From Falsiroseomonas sp051860665 (GTDB lineage: Bacteria; Pseudomonadota; Alphaproteobacteria; Acetobacterales; Acetobacteraceae), in the NCBI RefSeq assembly GCF_051860665.1, contig NZ_JBHYDM010000005.1, positions 62,001-126,000 of the forward strand: a DNA stretch of 64,000 nt, read 5' to 3'. Below are positions 7,891 to 16,043 of this stretch, in pieces. The stretch's first letter is position 1, and every line of letters starts with the position of its first letter. The notes beneath the pieces were generated by a model. That model was not told the DNA's origin and did no database searches. It worked only from the letters and a program-made list of their open reading frames with translations. The translations under genes were made by a program, and so were the position numbers.

Positions 7891-9031
7891 AGGCGAAATA
7901 GCCCTTCGTCGCTTCGGGCCAGCAGGCCGCGTCCCAGTCACGGCGGATGGGATGCAGGGGGATGCCCAGCCCCTCCAGCGCCGTCGCCGTCCAGCCCACC
8001 GGCGCCTCCGGCGTCACCACCGGCAGGCCATGGTCCGCCGCCCAGCCGGCCACGGCCTCCGGCGCCAGGGCGATGGCGGGGGCGCCGAAATGTCGGCCGG
8101 CGCGGGCCAGGCCATCGGCCAGCGCCTGCCAGGCATGACGTGCGACGCCCGGCGCGCAGCCGAGCGGGGAGCGCGCCTCCGGCACCGCGAAGCCGGCGAT
8201 GGCGCGGACCTTCAGCCCGGCGGGCAGCAGGCTTTCGGGATGCAGGTCGTCCTCATGCAGCAGCAGCGCGACGGGGCCCTCCGGCAGCGGACCCTGGACC
8301 GGCAGCGGGCAGGGCGCCGGCGGCGGCCGAAAAGGCAGCGGGGCCGGGTTCTCGTCGATCTGGCCGGCCGGGGCGAAGCGCTCCGCCGAGCAGCGGCGGA
8401 TGGTCTCGGCCCGCGCGACATAGGGCTTGTCCGCCGTATGCAGCCCCGCGACCCAGCGCCAGGACAGGGTATTGCTGGCCGCATCGCCGTCCAGCAGGTG
8501 CCGCAGGAAAAAGTCCGCGCCCAGCGTCCAGGGCAGGCGAAGCGAGAAGATCCAGATGCTGGCGAAGCACATGCGCGCGTGGTTGTGCAGCCAATGCGAG
8601 TCGCGCAGTTCCCGCGCCCAGTCGTCGAAACCGGCGATGCCGGTGGCACCCTGCACCGCGCGGTCGTAGCCCGCCCGCAGCGCCGGCTCCGCCTCCAGCC
8701 GCGCCAGCTCGCGCGACAGCTCCGCCCGGTAATCCGCCCAGAGGGCCGGGCGCAATGCGAGAAAGCCTTTCCAGTAGCTGCGCCAGAAGACCTCCTCGAT
8801 GAATTTTCCGGCCACCTGCGCGCCATGCCGATGCAGCGCCGTGCCCACCACCTCCGCCTCCGTCACCAGCCGGTGGCGCAGCGCGGGGGAGAGGCGGGAG
8901 ACGGCGCCGGGCTGCCCTGGACCGGGGTCGATATTGCGGCCAGCCCCGTAATCAGGCCCCATGCGCGGGCCGAAGGCGGCCAGCTGCCGCAGCGCCGCGG
9001 CGCGATCCGCGGGGAAGTCTTCCATCGTCAT
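7832..9031 (-). CDS. Photolyase/cryptochrome-like FAD-binding protein with unusual domain order (399 aa)
   Basis: Residues about 40-215 match the FAD-binding helical domain of DNA photolyases: the FIEEVFWRSYWKGFL segment, WLHNHARMCFASIWIF, LPWTLGADFFLRHLLDGD and AASNTLSWRWVAGLHT. The usual N-terminal alpha/beta antenna domain is missing. Instead, after a Pro-rich linker (229-250), residues about 252-390 form an alpha/beta-like region with strands such as PVALLLHEDD and APAIALAPEA, ending in ATKGYFAFRQRIPAWL. The protein therefore looks circularly permuted or rebuilt relative to classical photolyase. Whether it repairs DNA or is a blue-light sensor cannot be decided here. It converges on the AlkA-type gene. 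Confidence 0.8.
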   Translation of the reverse strand: MTMEDFPADRAAALRQLAAFGPRMGPDYGAGRNIDPGPGQPGAVSRLSPALRHRLVTEAEVVGTALHRHGAQVAGKFIEEVFWRSYWKGFLALRPALWADYRAELSRELARLEAEPALRAGYDRAVQGATGIAGFDDWARELRDSHWLHNHARMCFASIWIFSLRLPWTLGADFFLRHLLDGDAASNTLSWRWVAGLHTADKPYVARAETIRRCSAERFAPAGQIDENPAPLPFRPPPAPCPLPVQGPLPEGPVALLLHEDDLHPESLLPAGLKVRAIAGFAVPEARSPLGCAPGVARHAWQALADGLARAGRHFGAPAIALAPEAVAGWAADHGLPVVTPEAPVGWTATALEGLGIPLHPIRRDWDAACWPEATKGYFAFRQRIPAWLDLLAPSPPSA

Positions 9032-9091
9032 GCAGGCCTAGATCGGCCCGCTTCGCCATCCCGCAACCGAGGCCAGCTTGAAGGCAGCATC

Positions 9092-9988
9092 ATGTCCACC
9101 CGTCGCGCGCTGCTGACCCTGATGGGCGGAATGACCGCGGCGAGCGCCGTGGGCGGGCTCTACGGCTTCTGGATCGAGCCCACCTACCGGCTGGGCGTGG
9201 CCGAATACCGGCTGAACCCGCCGAACTGGCCGCGCGACAGGCCCATCACCATCGCGTCGCTCGCCGATCTCCATGCCTGCGAGCCGCAGATGCCGCTGCA
9301 GCGGGTGGCCGAGATTGTTGCCGCCACCAATGCCCTGCAGCCGGATCTCGTGGTGCTGCTGGGCGACTACATGGGCGGCGGCCGGCTGGTTCGGCACGGC
9401 ATCCCGGTGGCGGAGACGGCCGCCGTGCTGCGCGGCCTGCGCGCGCCGCATGGCGTGCATGCCGTGCTGGGCAATCACGACTGGTGGGAGGACCCGCAGG
9501 TGCAGCGCTTCCGCCGCGGCGTGCCGCGCACCGCGCGCGTGCTGGCGGAGGCCGGGATCTCCGTGCTGCACAATGCGGCGGTGAAGACCGGCTTCCGCGG
9601 CCGCGGCTTCTGGGTGGCCGGCAGCGGCAGCCTCTGGGCCTTCCGGGAGACCGATGACGGCCGCTACCTCGGCGCCAACCACCTCGGCCGTACCCTGGCC
9701 GGGGTGCAGGACCGGGACCCGGTGATCCTGCTCTGCCATGAGCCCGATATCTTCCCCGATGTGCCGGCGGATCGCGTCGCGCTGACGCTGTGTGGCCATA
9801 CGCATGGCGGGCAGGTGCGGGTGGCGGGTTTCTCGCCCTATGTCCCCTCCGCCTTCGGCAATCGCTATGCCTATGGGCATGTGGAGGAGGCGGGGAAGCA
9901 CCTGGTCGTCTCGGGCGGGCTCGGCACCTCGATCCTGCCGGTGCGGATGGGCGTGCCGCCGGAGATCACGCTGGTCCGCCTGGGCTGA
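9092..9988 (+). CDS. Exported metallophosphoesterase, YaeI-like (298 aa)
   Basis: The protein is a calcineurin-like phosphoesterase with the two-metal site motifs in order: ASLADLHACE, VVLLGDYMGG, VLGNHDWW, LLCHEPDIF and LCGHTHGGQV. The first motif is DLH where many enzymes have DxH or DTH, which still offers Asp and His ligands. The N-terminus MSTRRALLTLMGGMTAASAVGG looks like a twin-arginine-style or uncleaved membrane anchor, so it probably acts at the periplasmic face. Relatives include E. coli YaeI and bacterial UDP-diacylglucosamine-type or lipid-linked phosphodiesterases; the substrate here is unknown. It diverges from the photolyase-like gene and is followed at 82 bases by a small gene on the same strand. 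Confidence 0.88.
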   Translation: MSTRRALLTLMGGMTAASAVGGLYGFWIEPTYRLGVAEYRLNPPNWPRDRPITIASLADLHACEPQMPLQRVAEIVAATNALQPDLVVLLGDYMGGGRLVRHGIPVAETAAVLRGLRAPHGVHAVLGNHDWWEDPQVQRFRRGVPRTARVLAEAGISVLHNAAVKTGFRGRGFWVAGSGSLWAFRETDDGRYLGANHLGRTLAGVQDRDPVILLCHEPDIFPDVPADRVALTLCGHTHGGQVRVAGFSPYVPSAFGNRYAYGHVEEAGKHLVVSGGLGTSILPVRMGVPPEITLVRLG

Positions 9989-10070
9989 CGCGCGGCGGCA
10001 GTCAACTTTCTTGATACTTCACGCGACGGTACATCATGTGCTGTCCTGCTGGCCCAGGAGAGGCGGAGGA

Positions 10071-10277
10071 ATGGCCATGACGGATCGCAAGACACCAGCC
10101 GGGCCGACCAAGACGCCGCCGGGCCCGGTGCCGCTGGAGGATGCGGCGCTGGATAGCGTGACCGGCGGCGTGGTGGCCTTCAGCTATGGCGGCGGCTGGA
10201 ACGCCGAGCAGGACGGCCCGCCGCCGGGCGACCAGGCGGTGGAGGAAGCCCGCCCCGGCCTGCGCGGCGGCTCCTGA
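10071..10277 (+). CDS. Small protein with a double-glycine leader-like motif (66-68 aa)
   Basis: The N-terminal third, DRKTPAGPTKTPPGPVPLED, is Pro/Lys-rich. It is followed by LEDAALDSVTGG, which resembles the LxxxxLxxVxGG motif of leader peptides cut by C39-protease exporters. The remaining residues (VVAFSYGGGWNAEQDGPPPG and a charged tail ending RGGS) are Gly-rich. There is no signal peptide. Two starts are possible: ATG 10071, with AGGAG 10 bases upstream, or ATG 10077, with GGAGGA 6 bases upstream; the second is better placed. No maturation enzyme or exporter gene is nearby, so the leader interpretation is only a resemblance. The function is unknown. Confidence 0.6.
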   Translation: MAMTDRKTPAGPTKTPPGPVPLEDAALDSVTGGVVAFSYGGGWNAEQDGPPPGDQAVEEARPGLRGGS

Positions 10278-10281
10278 ACCG

Positions 10282-11049
10282 TCACAGCCCGCGCAGGAAC
10301 CCTCGTACAGTCGCGAGGAAGGCCTGCGGATTCTCGGCATGCAGCCAGTGCCCGGCGGGAATGCTGGCATGGGTCGCGGCGGGAAACAGGCGCTGGAACA
10401 GCGGCGCATGCTCCGGCCGGATATAGTCGGAACGGTCGCCGGCCAGCACCAGGACCTGCCCCTCATAGCGCCCCGGCAGGTCGGGCCAGCCGCCGATCTC
10501 CGGCATGCCGGCGGCAATCTCCTCCAGCCCGATGCGCCAGGCCGGCGGGTTGCGGGCAAAATCCAGGTTCTGCAGCAGGAAGGCGCGCAGCGGCGCGGCG
10601 GGCACCGCCGGCGCCAGGGCTGCATCCGCCTCCCGCCGCGCAAGGCCGGGGCGCAGCTCCAGCCCGCGCATGGCGGCGATATAGGCGTTGAACAGCGGCG
10701 CCGGATAGGCGACGGGGGCGATATCCGCCACCAGCAGCCGCGCCACCCCCTCCGGCCGCGTCAAGGCGAGCGCCATGGCCACCTTGCCGCCCATCGAATG
10801 GCCGATCACGGAGGCGGGCCAGGCGCCCTCCGCCTGCAGCGTCTCCGCCACATCCGCGGCCATATCGGCATAGGCCATGCCGGCGGCATGCGGGGAGGTG
10901 CCGTGGTTGCGCAGGTCCAGCGCCAGCACGCGGAAGCCCTCCGCCGCCAATTGCCTCTGGATGGCGCCAAAGTTCTGGCCGGCGCCCAGCAGACCGTGCA
11001 GCAGCACGACGGCGGGCCCCTGCCCCGCTTCGGCGACCACGAGCTTCAT
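10282..11049 (-). CDS. Alpha/beta hydrolase, YbfF-type esterase (255 aa)
   Basis: This is a soluble alpha/beta hydrolase with the oxyanion segment VVLLHGLLGAGQNFG, the turn LDLRNHGTSPHA and the nucleophile elbow VIGHSMGGKVAM (Ser in GHSMGG). The acid is probably Asp in VLAGDRSDYI, and the catalytic His lies in IPAGHWLHAENP. The pattern LDLRNHGxSPH with VADIAP matches the YbfF esterase group, which cleaves short- to medium-chain esters or acyl-CoA in vitro. Its ATG overlaps the stop of the EamA transporter gene (ATGA, 11046-11049), so the two form an operon. The 3' end lies only 4 bases from the convergent small gene. The natural substrate is unknown. Confidence 0.88.
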   Translation of the reverse strand: MKLVVAEAGQGPAVVLLHGLLGAGQNFGAIQRQLAAEGFRVLALDLRNHGTSPHAAGMAYADMAADVAETLQAEGAWPASVIGHSMGGKVAMALALTRPEGVARLLVADIAPVAYPAPLFNAYIAAMRGLELRPGLARREADAALAPAVPAAPLRAFLLQNLDFARNPPAWRIGLEEIAAGMPEIGGWPDLPGRYEGQVLVLAGDRSDYIRPEHAPLFQRLFPAATHASIPAGHWLHAENPQAFLATVRGFLRGL

Positions 11050-11909
11050 CCGCGGGCCGCCAGGACGACCGAGGCCACGATCAGCCCGCCCCCCACGATC
11101 ACATCCCAGCCCAGCGGCTCGCCGAGCCAGAGGGTGGAGACCAGCACGCCGAAGGCCGGCACCATCAGGAAGCCCACGGAGGCCACGGCCCCCGGCAGCT
11201 TGCGGCCGGCCTCGATCACGCACCAGGTGCCGATCGGCGCCGCGAAGAGGCCGATATAGAGAAGATAGGGCCAGGAGCTGAGCCCGACGCCGCCATCCGG
11301 CTCCAGCACCAGCGTGATCGGCACCAGCAGCAGCGCGCCGATGCCGAAGCACCAGGGCAGCAGCTCGAACATCGGCGTGCGCGGCGGCCATTTGCGGGAG
11401 GCGATGATGGCGATGGTCCAGAGCAGCCCGGCCAGCACCAGCATCAGGTGGCCGACCAGCGCATCCCGCTGCGTCCAGTCCACCGACCAGGGGCCGATCA
11501 GCACGCCCGCGCCGGCCAGCCCCAGCCCCGCTGCGAACCAGCGCGCGGCGGAGACCTTCTCCCCCAGCACCAGGACGGAGAGCGGGATGAGCCAATAGGT
11601 GACGACATTGGACAGCACCGCGGTGCGCCCGGCCGGCACCAGCGCCACCGCCAGATGGGTCAGCGCGAAGAAGCCGCCGAGCTGGAACAGGCCAAGGAAG
11701 AGCACCGCCCGGCGGTCCTCCGCCACCGGAAAGCGCAGCCGGCCCAGGGCCGCCAGCAGGATGGCCGCCCCCAGCGCCGCCAGCGCGGATCGCCCCGTGC
11801 CGAACCACAGGGGGGACGCATCCGCCAGCGCAGCCTTGGTGATGGGCCAGGCACCGCCAAACAGGATGACGGCTGCGAAAAGCAGCCGGAAGGCAGACGC
11901 CATGGGCAT
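11046..11909 (-). CDS. DMT superfamily (EamA) transporter (287 aa)
   Basis: This ten-helix inner-membrane protein has two EamA repeats (about residues 5-135 and 148-285). Features include FGGAWPITKAALADASPLWF at the start of repeat one, the charged loop GRLRFPVAEDRR, VTYWLIPLSVLVLGE, and PAFGVLVSTLWLGEPL in repeat two. Family members export or import small metabolites such as amino acids; the substrate cannot be read from sequence. The start is the ATG at 11909. Its upstream region carries a palindromic, AT-rich site (11971-11999). Translation is coupled to the downstream esterase, which suggests that the pair handles one compound. Confidence 0.88.
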   Translation of the reverse strand: MPMASAFRLLFAAVILFGGAWPITKAALADASPLWFGTGRSALAALGAAILLAALGRLRFPVAEDRRAVLFLGLFQLGGFFALTHLAVALVPAGRTAVLSNVVTYWLIPLSVLVLGEKVSAARWFAAGLGLAGAGVLIGPWSVDWTQRDALVGHLMLVLAGLLWTIAIIASRKWPPRTPMFELLPWCFGIGALLLVPITLVLEPDGGVGLSSWPYLLYIGLFAAPIGTWCVIEAGRKLPGAVASVGFLMVPAFGVLVSTLWLGEPLGWDVIVGGGLIVASVVLAARG

Positions 11910-11970
11910 TGCTGTTAACCTAACCGCGCCCGTCGCGTCGGGAAAAGCCTGGATTTGTGCGATTGAGCTT

Positions 11971-11999
11971 ACAATTCAACAATTGTCGATTGTCGATCC
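11971..11999 (-). promoter_or_regulatory. Candidate operator upstream of the EamA gene
   Basis: Within an unusually AT-rich block, the minus strand reads ATCGACAATCGACAATTGTT followed by GAATTGT. The centre ACAATTGT is a perfect palindrome, flanked by TCG/TGA half-sites, and CGACAAT is also repeated directly. The arrangement looks like a repressor site 60-90 bases before the gene start. No regulator gene is adjacent, and the assignment rests on symmetry alone. Confidence 0.35.
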
Positions 12000-12024
12000 G
12001 CATGTATTGGGGCGAGGTGCGCAA

Positions 12025-13380
12025 CTATGCGCGCGCCCCGAGCGCAACCAGCGCCGCCCGCATCTCCCGCGCCGCCTGGCCGGCGCCACCGGGTCGCCGG
12101 GGTTGCAGATCCGCCTCCGTCACCAGCGCCCCCGCCGGCACCGCGCGGGCCAGCGCCACGCCATGCGCCAGCCCGATCGGCACGGCGCCCAGCGCCAGCG
12201 ACCGCGCGGCCGGGATGCATTTGCCCCAGACCATGGCGCCGCCCTCGCCATCCAGCACCTCGCCCGGCCGTAGGTCGCGCTTGGCGATGGCGACGCAATC
12301 GGCCGCCCAGCTTTCCGAACTGCCCGTCGCCTCCCGCCGCAGCGCGGCGGAGGCGACGGAGACGCCGAGCTCGAGCCCGATGAAGTGATAGGGCCGCCAG
12401 AGCGCGGCGTAGCGTCCGCTGGAATCGGTGGCCACGCCGTATTCGGCGAAGCAGCGGCGGGCGTATTCGGTATCGCCCTCGAAGACCACATAGACGCCCC
12501 AGCGCAGGTTGTCCGGGATCTCGGCGCCGTCGCGCGTGAGGGAGGAGACCACCTCCACCACGCCCTTGCGGGCCAGGATGCCGCCCTCGTTATGCGGGCG
12601 CAGCAGGTCCGGCAGCTGGCTGGTGCCGGCGGGCGGGAAGGCCAGGCCATCCTCGGGCGGGGCGAGGCCGGTGGCATTGGCGATCGCCGCCATCTCGATG
12701 CCGGACTTGGTGCCATCGAGGAAGGAGTTGAACATGCGCGGATTCATCGCCCCCGCACGCGCCTGCTCCGCCGTCAGCCCGTAGAAATCCCAGACCGTCT
12801 CCGGCGTGCTGGCGTGATAGGCCGGCAGGTATTTCGTGCCCTTGCCGGCGGCGACCACCGAAAAACCGCCGGCGCGGATGGTGTCGACCAGTTCCGCCAC
12901 CAAAGCCGGCTGGTCGCCATAGGCCATGGAATAGACGAGGCCCGCCGCCGCGGCCTCCCGCGCCAGCAGGGGGCCGGCCAGCACGTCCGCCTCGACATTC
13001 ACCATCACCACATGCTTGCCGTGGCGGATGGCGTGGCGCGCATGGACCAGGCCGGCGGCGGGGTCGCCCGTGGCCTCCACCACCACCTCCACATGGGGAT
13101 CGGCGATCAGCGCCAGGCTGTCCTCGGTCAGCCAGGTGGCGCCGGTGCGGGCCGCGGTCGCGGCATCGGGGGCGGCGCCGGCCTCGGGCGCCCAATGGAT
13201 GCGCGCCAGCGCGGCGCGGGCATTGGGGATGGAGAGATCGGCGATGCCTAGCACATGCAGCCCCGGCGTGCGCGGCGCCTGATGCAGGAACATGGAGCCG
13301 AACTTGCCCGCGCCAATGACGGCGACGCGCACGGGGCGGCCTTCGGCCTCGCGCTTCAGCAACAGGCGGTGCAGGTTCAT
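12025..13380 (-). CDS. Homoserine dehydrogenase-like oxidoreductase with C-terminal SAF domain (451 aa)
   Basis: The N-terminus has a Rossmann dinucleotide site, VRVAVIGAGKFGSMFLHQAP (residues 17-36), followed by a middle catalytic region containing VVEATGDPAAGLVHARHAI and AGKGTKYLPAYH. The C-terminal 60-80 residues form a SAF-type domain (AKRDLRPGEVLDGEGG and IPIGLAHGVALARAVPAG). This architecture matches the predicted homoserine-dehydrogenase/SAF proteins (COG4091 type), whose substrate is not established to my knowledge. A clear GAGGAG 6 bases before the ATG at 13380 supports the start. A small membrane-protein gene lies 10 bases upstream in the same direction. Such genes often sit in sugar-acid catabolic loci; that role is inferred. 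Confidence 0.85.
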   Translation of the reverse strand: MNLHRLLLKREAEGRPVRVAVIGAGKFGSMFLHQAPRTPGLHVLGIADLSIPNARAALARIHWAPEAGAAPDAATAARTGATWLTEDSLALIADPHVEVVVEATGDPAAGLVHARHAIRHGKHVVMVNVEADVLAGPLLAREAAAAGLVYSMAYGDQPALVAELVDTIRAGGFSVVAAGKGTKYLPAYHASTPETVWDFYGLTAEQARAGAMNPRMFNSFLDGTKSGIEMAAIANATGLAPPEDGLAFPPAGTSQLPDLLRPHNEGGILARKGVVEVVSSLTRDGAEIPDNLRWGVYVVFEGDTEYARRCFAEYGVATDSSGRYAALWRPYHFIGLELGVSVASAALRREATGSSESWAADCVAIAKRDLRPGEVLDGEGGAMVWGKCIPAARSLALGAVPIGLAHGVALARAVPAGALVTEADLQPRRPGGAGQAAREMRAALVALGARA

Positions 13381-13390
13381 CCGAGGCTCC

Positions 13391-13588
13391 TCAGGGCGAA
13401 TACCAGGGCCGCGGCCGCGATCCCGGCAGCGGCAACGCGGTGCCGGGGCGGCGGGCCAGCAGCAGCGTGGCGGTCAGCGCCATCAGCACCGCCAGCCCCT
13501 GCCCGGCCCGGCGCAGCGCGCGGTCGCGCAGCCGCACCGCCAGGCCCAGCAGCAGCAGCGCCGCGGCGAAGACCAGCCAGAGCGTCAC
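13391..13588 (-). CDS. Small two-helix membrane protein (65 aa)
   Basis: The frame starts at a GTG and encodes VTLWLVFAAALLLLGLAVRL, a basic loop (RDRALRRAGQG), and a second hydrophobic segment, LAVLMALTATLLLA. It ends in a Pro/Arg-rich tail. It sits in the short gap between the quinone oxidoreductase gene and the SAF-domain gene, same strand, with only 10 bases on either side, which supports a real gene in an operon. The G-rich sequence GGGGGGG upstream could serve as a weak ribosome site. I recognise no family, and chance coding in GC-rich DNA cannot be excluded. Confidence 0.5.
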   Translation of the reverse strand: MTLWLVFAAALLLLGLAVRLRDRALRRAGQGLAVLMALTATLLLARRPGTALPLPGSRPRPWYSP

Positions 13589-13598
13589 GGCCCCCCCC

Positions 13599-14618
13599 TC
13601 AGCCTGTGGTCAGCATGATCTTGCCGATATGGGTGCTGCTTTCCATCAGCCGATGCGCCTCGGCGGCTTCGGCCAGCGGGAAGGTGCGGAAGATGCGCGG
13701 CGCCGCCTTGCCCTGCGCCAGCAGCGGCCAGACCTTGGCCTCCAGCGCCTGCGCGATCTCCCCCTTCTGCGCCGTGCTGCGCGGCCGCATGGTGCTGCCG
13801 GTGACGGTCAGGCGCTTCACCATGATCGGCCGCAGGTCCACCTGTTCCGCCACATGGCCGTTCAGGAAGGCGATCATCACCAGCCGGCCATCCATCCGCA
13901 GGCTGCGGATGTTCTTCGAAAAATACGGCGCGCCGACCATGTCGAGCACGACGTCCACGCCCTTCCCGCCGGTCAGCGCCTTCACGCGCTCGGCGAAATC
14001 CTCGGTCTTGTAGTCGATCGCCGCATCCGCCCCGAGCTCCAGGCAGGCCGCCACCTTTTCCGCGCTGCCCGCCGTCGCATAGACCGTCGCGCCGAAGGCT
14101 TTCGCCAATTGAATGGCGGTCACGCCGATGCCGCTGGTGCCGCCATGGATCAGGATGGTCTCGCCCGCCGCCAGCCGGCCATGGCCGAAGACATTGGCCC
14201 AGACGGTAAAATAGGTCTCGGGCAGGGCGGCGGCGTGCAGCGCGTCGAAGCCGGCGGGCCAGGGCAGCGTCTGCGCCTCGGGTGCGGCGCAATACGCGGC
14301 ATAGGCGCCGCCATTGGTCAGCGCGCAGACCTTGTCGCCGATCTTCCAGCGCGTCACCGCGGCGCCCACCGCCACGACCTCCCCGGCGCATTCCAGGCCG
14401 AGCACCGGGCTGGCGCCGGGCGGCGGCGGATAGCTGCCGTTGCGCTGCGCCACGTCCGGGCGGTTCACGCCCACCGCCTCGGTGCGGATCAGCACCTCAT
14501 CCGCCGCCGGCTGGGGCACCGGGCCGCGGGCGGCGACCAGCACCTCCGGCCCGCCGCCCTTGCCGGTGCCGCCCTGGGTGTGGTCGATCAGCGTCATCTC
14601 GGCGGGCAGGCTGGGCAT
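13599..14618 (-). CDS. Quinone oxidoreductase / zinc-independent MDR family (339 aa)
   Basis: The protein is an NAD(P)H-dependent medium-chain reductase of the PIG3/QOR group. It has an N-terminal GroES-like domain (VLIRTEAVGVNRPDVAQRNG, VLGLECAGEVVAVG) and a Rossmann domain (ILIHGGTSGIGVTAIQLAKA). The catalytic-zinc Cys and His ligands of alcohol dehydrogenases are absent. HIGKIMLTTG ends the chain as in the family. The enzyme probably reduces quinones or alpha,beta-unsaturated carbonyls in the cytoplasm. GAGGAA 7 bases before the ATG at 14618 supports the start. It leads a minus-strand set with the small membrane protein and the SAF-domain gene, and it diverges from the Liv-type binding protein. 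Confidence 0.9.
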   Translation of the reverse strand: MPSLPAEMTLIDHTQGGTGKGGGPEVLVAARGPVPQPAADEVLIRTEAVGVNRPDVAQRNGSYPPPPGASPVLGLECAGEVVAVGAAVTRWKIGDKVCALTNGGAYAAYCAAPEAQTLPWPAGFDALHAAALPETYFTVWANVFGHGRLAAGETILIHGGTSGIGVTAIQLAKAFGATVYATAGSAEKVAACLELGADAAIDYKTEDFAERVKALTGGKGVDVVLDMVGAPYFSKNIRSLRMDGRLVMIAFLNGHVAEQVDLRPIMVKRLTVTGSTMRPRSTAQKGEIAQALEAKVWPLLAQGKAAPRIFRTFPLAEAAEAHRLMESSTHIGKIMLTTG

Positions 14619-14759
14619 GGCGGTTCCTCGGCTGGGCAGGGCCCCGAGGGACCATGCGGCGGCGCGGCCCGTCAAGGCTGCCCGCCGCGGCCCGCGGGGT
14701 TGTGCGCGCGGCGCGGCGCATGGGAAACTCATCCGGGCGCCCCGGGGAAAGGGATCAGC

Positions 14760-16043
14760 ATGCAGGGCTTCGGCCGCCGGCGTTTCGGCGGGCTGGCCAT
14801 TTCGGGGGGGTCTGGGCTGGGCCTTTCGGCGCTTGGCGCGCCGGCGCGCGCGCAGGCGCCGACGCCCGGCGCGGCGGAGCTTCGCCTGGGCGCGCTGTTT
14901 CCCCTGAGCGGGCCGGCGGCCCTGTTCGGCGACGAATCCTTCCGCGGCGTGGAGCTGGCCGTGGAGGACCGCAATGCCGCAGGCGGCGTCTTCGGCCGCG
15001 CCATCCGCCTGGTCCGCGCCGATGCGCCGGACGAGGCCGCCGCCACGAATGAGGCGCGCCGCCTGGCGCAGGGGCCGGATCGCGTCGCCGCCATCCTCGG
15101 CAGCTTCAGCACCGCCATCGCCCTGCCCGCCTCCCAGGTCGCGGAGCTGGCGGGCCTGCCCTATTTCGAGCTCGGCGCCACCGGCGATGCGGTGATGGAA
15201 CGCGGCTTCCGCTGGGTCTTCCGCGTCGCCCCCCGCGCCGCGGATTTCGCCGCCACGGCGCTGGATGGGGTGGCGCTGCTGGCCACCGCCCTGGCGCGGA
15301 GCCCGGCCTCGCTGCGCCTGGCCATCGCGCAGGAGGATGTGCTGGGCGCGCAATCCGTGGCCGCGGCGCAGGAGGCGTCGATCGGCGAACGGGGTTGGAC
15401 CCTGGCGCAGCGCGCCGCCTATGCGCCGCGGCCGACCGACCTGGCGGCGCTGGTGCAGCGGCTGCGCGGGCTGGATGCGGAGGTGGTGCTGCATAGCGGC
15501 GCGCCGGGCGACGAGGTGCTGCTGTTCCGCGCCATGCGCGATGCGAACTGGCGGCCGCGCATGGTGATCGGCACCGCCGGCGGCTACGGCCTGGCCGAGA
15601 CCGCGCGCAGCATCGGCGCGGACTTCACCGGCACGATGAGCGCGGATTTCACACCTTCCGCCGTGAATGAGCGGGTGGCGCCCGGCGCGCGGGCCTATGC
15701 CGAGGCCTATCTGCGCCGCTATGGCGCGGAACCCCGCTCCGGCCACGGCCTGGCCTGCTTCACCGGGGCGCGGGTGGTGCTGGATGCGCTGCATCGCGCC
15801 GGCAGCCCGGACCGGGACCGTATCCGCGCCGCCGTGCTGGCCACCGATATCGCCGAGGGCAGCACCGCCTGCGGCTGGGGCGCGCGCTTCGACGAGCGCG
15901 GCCAGAACCTGCGCGCCCGGCCACCGCTCTGCCAATGGCAGCCCGCCCCCGCCACGCCGGGCAGCCCGCCCGGCCTGCGCCAGGTGGTGATCGCCCCGGC
16001 CGAGGCCGCGATTGCCGAGGCGCTGAGCCGGCTGGGGCCGTGA
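14760..16043 (+). CDS. Branched-chain-amino-acid-type ABC solute-binding protein (427 aa)
   Basis: This is a periplasmic receptor of the Leu/Ile/Val-binding family (Peripla_BP_6). The N-terminus is a signal with two arginines (MQGFGRRRFGGLAISGGSGL) that may use the Tat path. The mature start LRLGALFPLSGPAALFGDES is the typical first strand, followed by ELAVEDRNAAGGVFGRAI and ILGSFSTAIALPASQVAELA, the ligand loop. No matching permease or ATPase genes are adjacent. Its stop overlaps the GTG start of an AidB-like acyl-CoA dehydrogenase, so the two are co-translated. That pairing suggests uptake or sensing of an acid that becomes a CoA ester, which is inference only. Confidence 0.87.
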   Translation: MQGFGRRRFGGLAISGGSGLGLSALGAPARAQAPTPGAAELRLGALFPLSGPAALFGDESFRGVELAVEDRNAAGGVFGRAIRLVRADAPDEAAATNEARRLAQGPDRVAAILGSFSTAIALPASQVAELAGLPYFELGATGDAVMERGFRWVFRVAPRAADFAATALDGVALLATALARSPASLRLAIAQEDVLGAQSVAAAQEASIGERGWTLAQRAAYAPRPTDLAALVQRLRGLDAEVVLHSGAPGDEVLLFRAMRDANWRPRMVIGTAGGYGLAETARSIGADFTGTMSADFTPSAVNERVAPGARAYAEAYLRRYGAEPRSGHGLACFTGARVVLDALHRAGSPDRDRIRAAVLATDIAEGSTACGWGARFDERGQNLRARPPLCQWQPAPATPGSPPGLRQVVIAPAEAAIAEALSRLGP

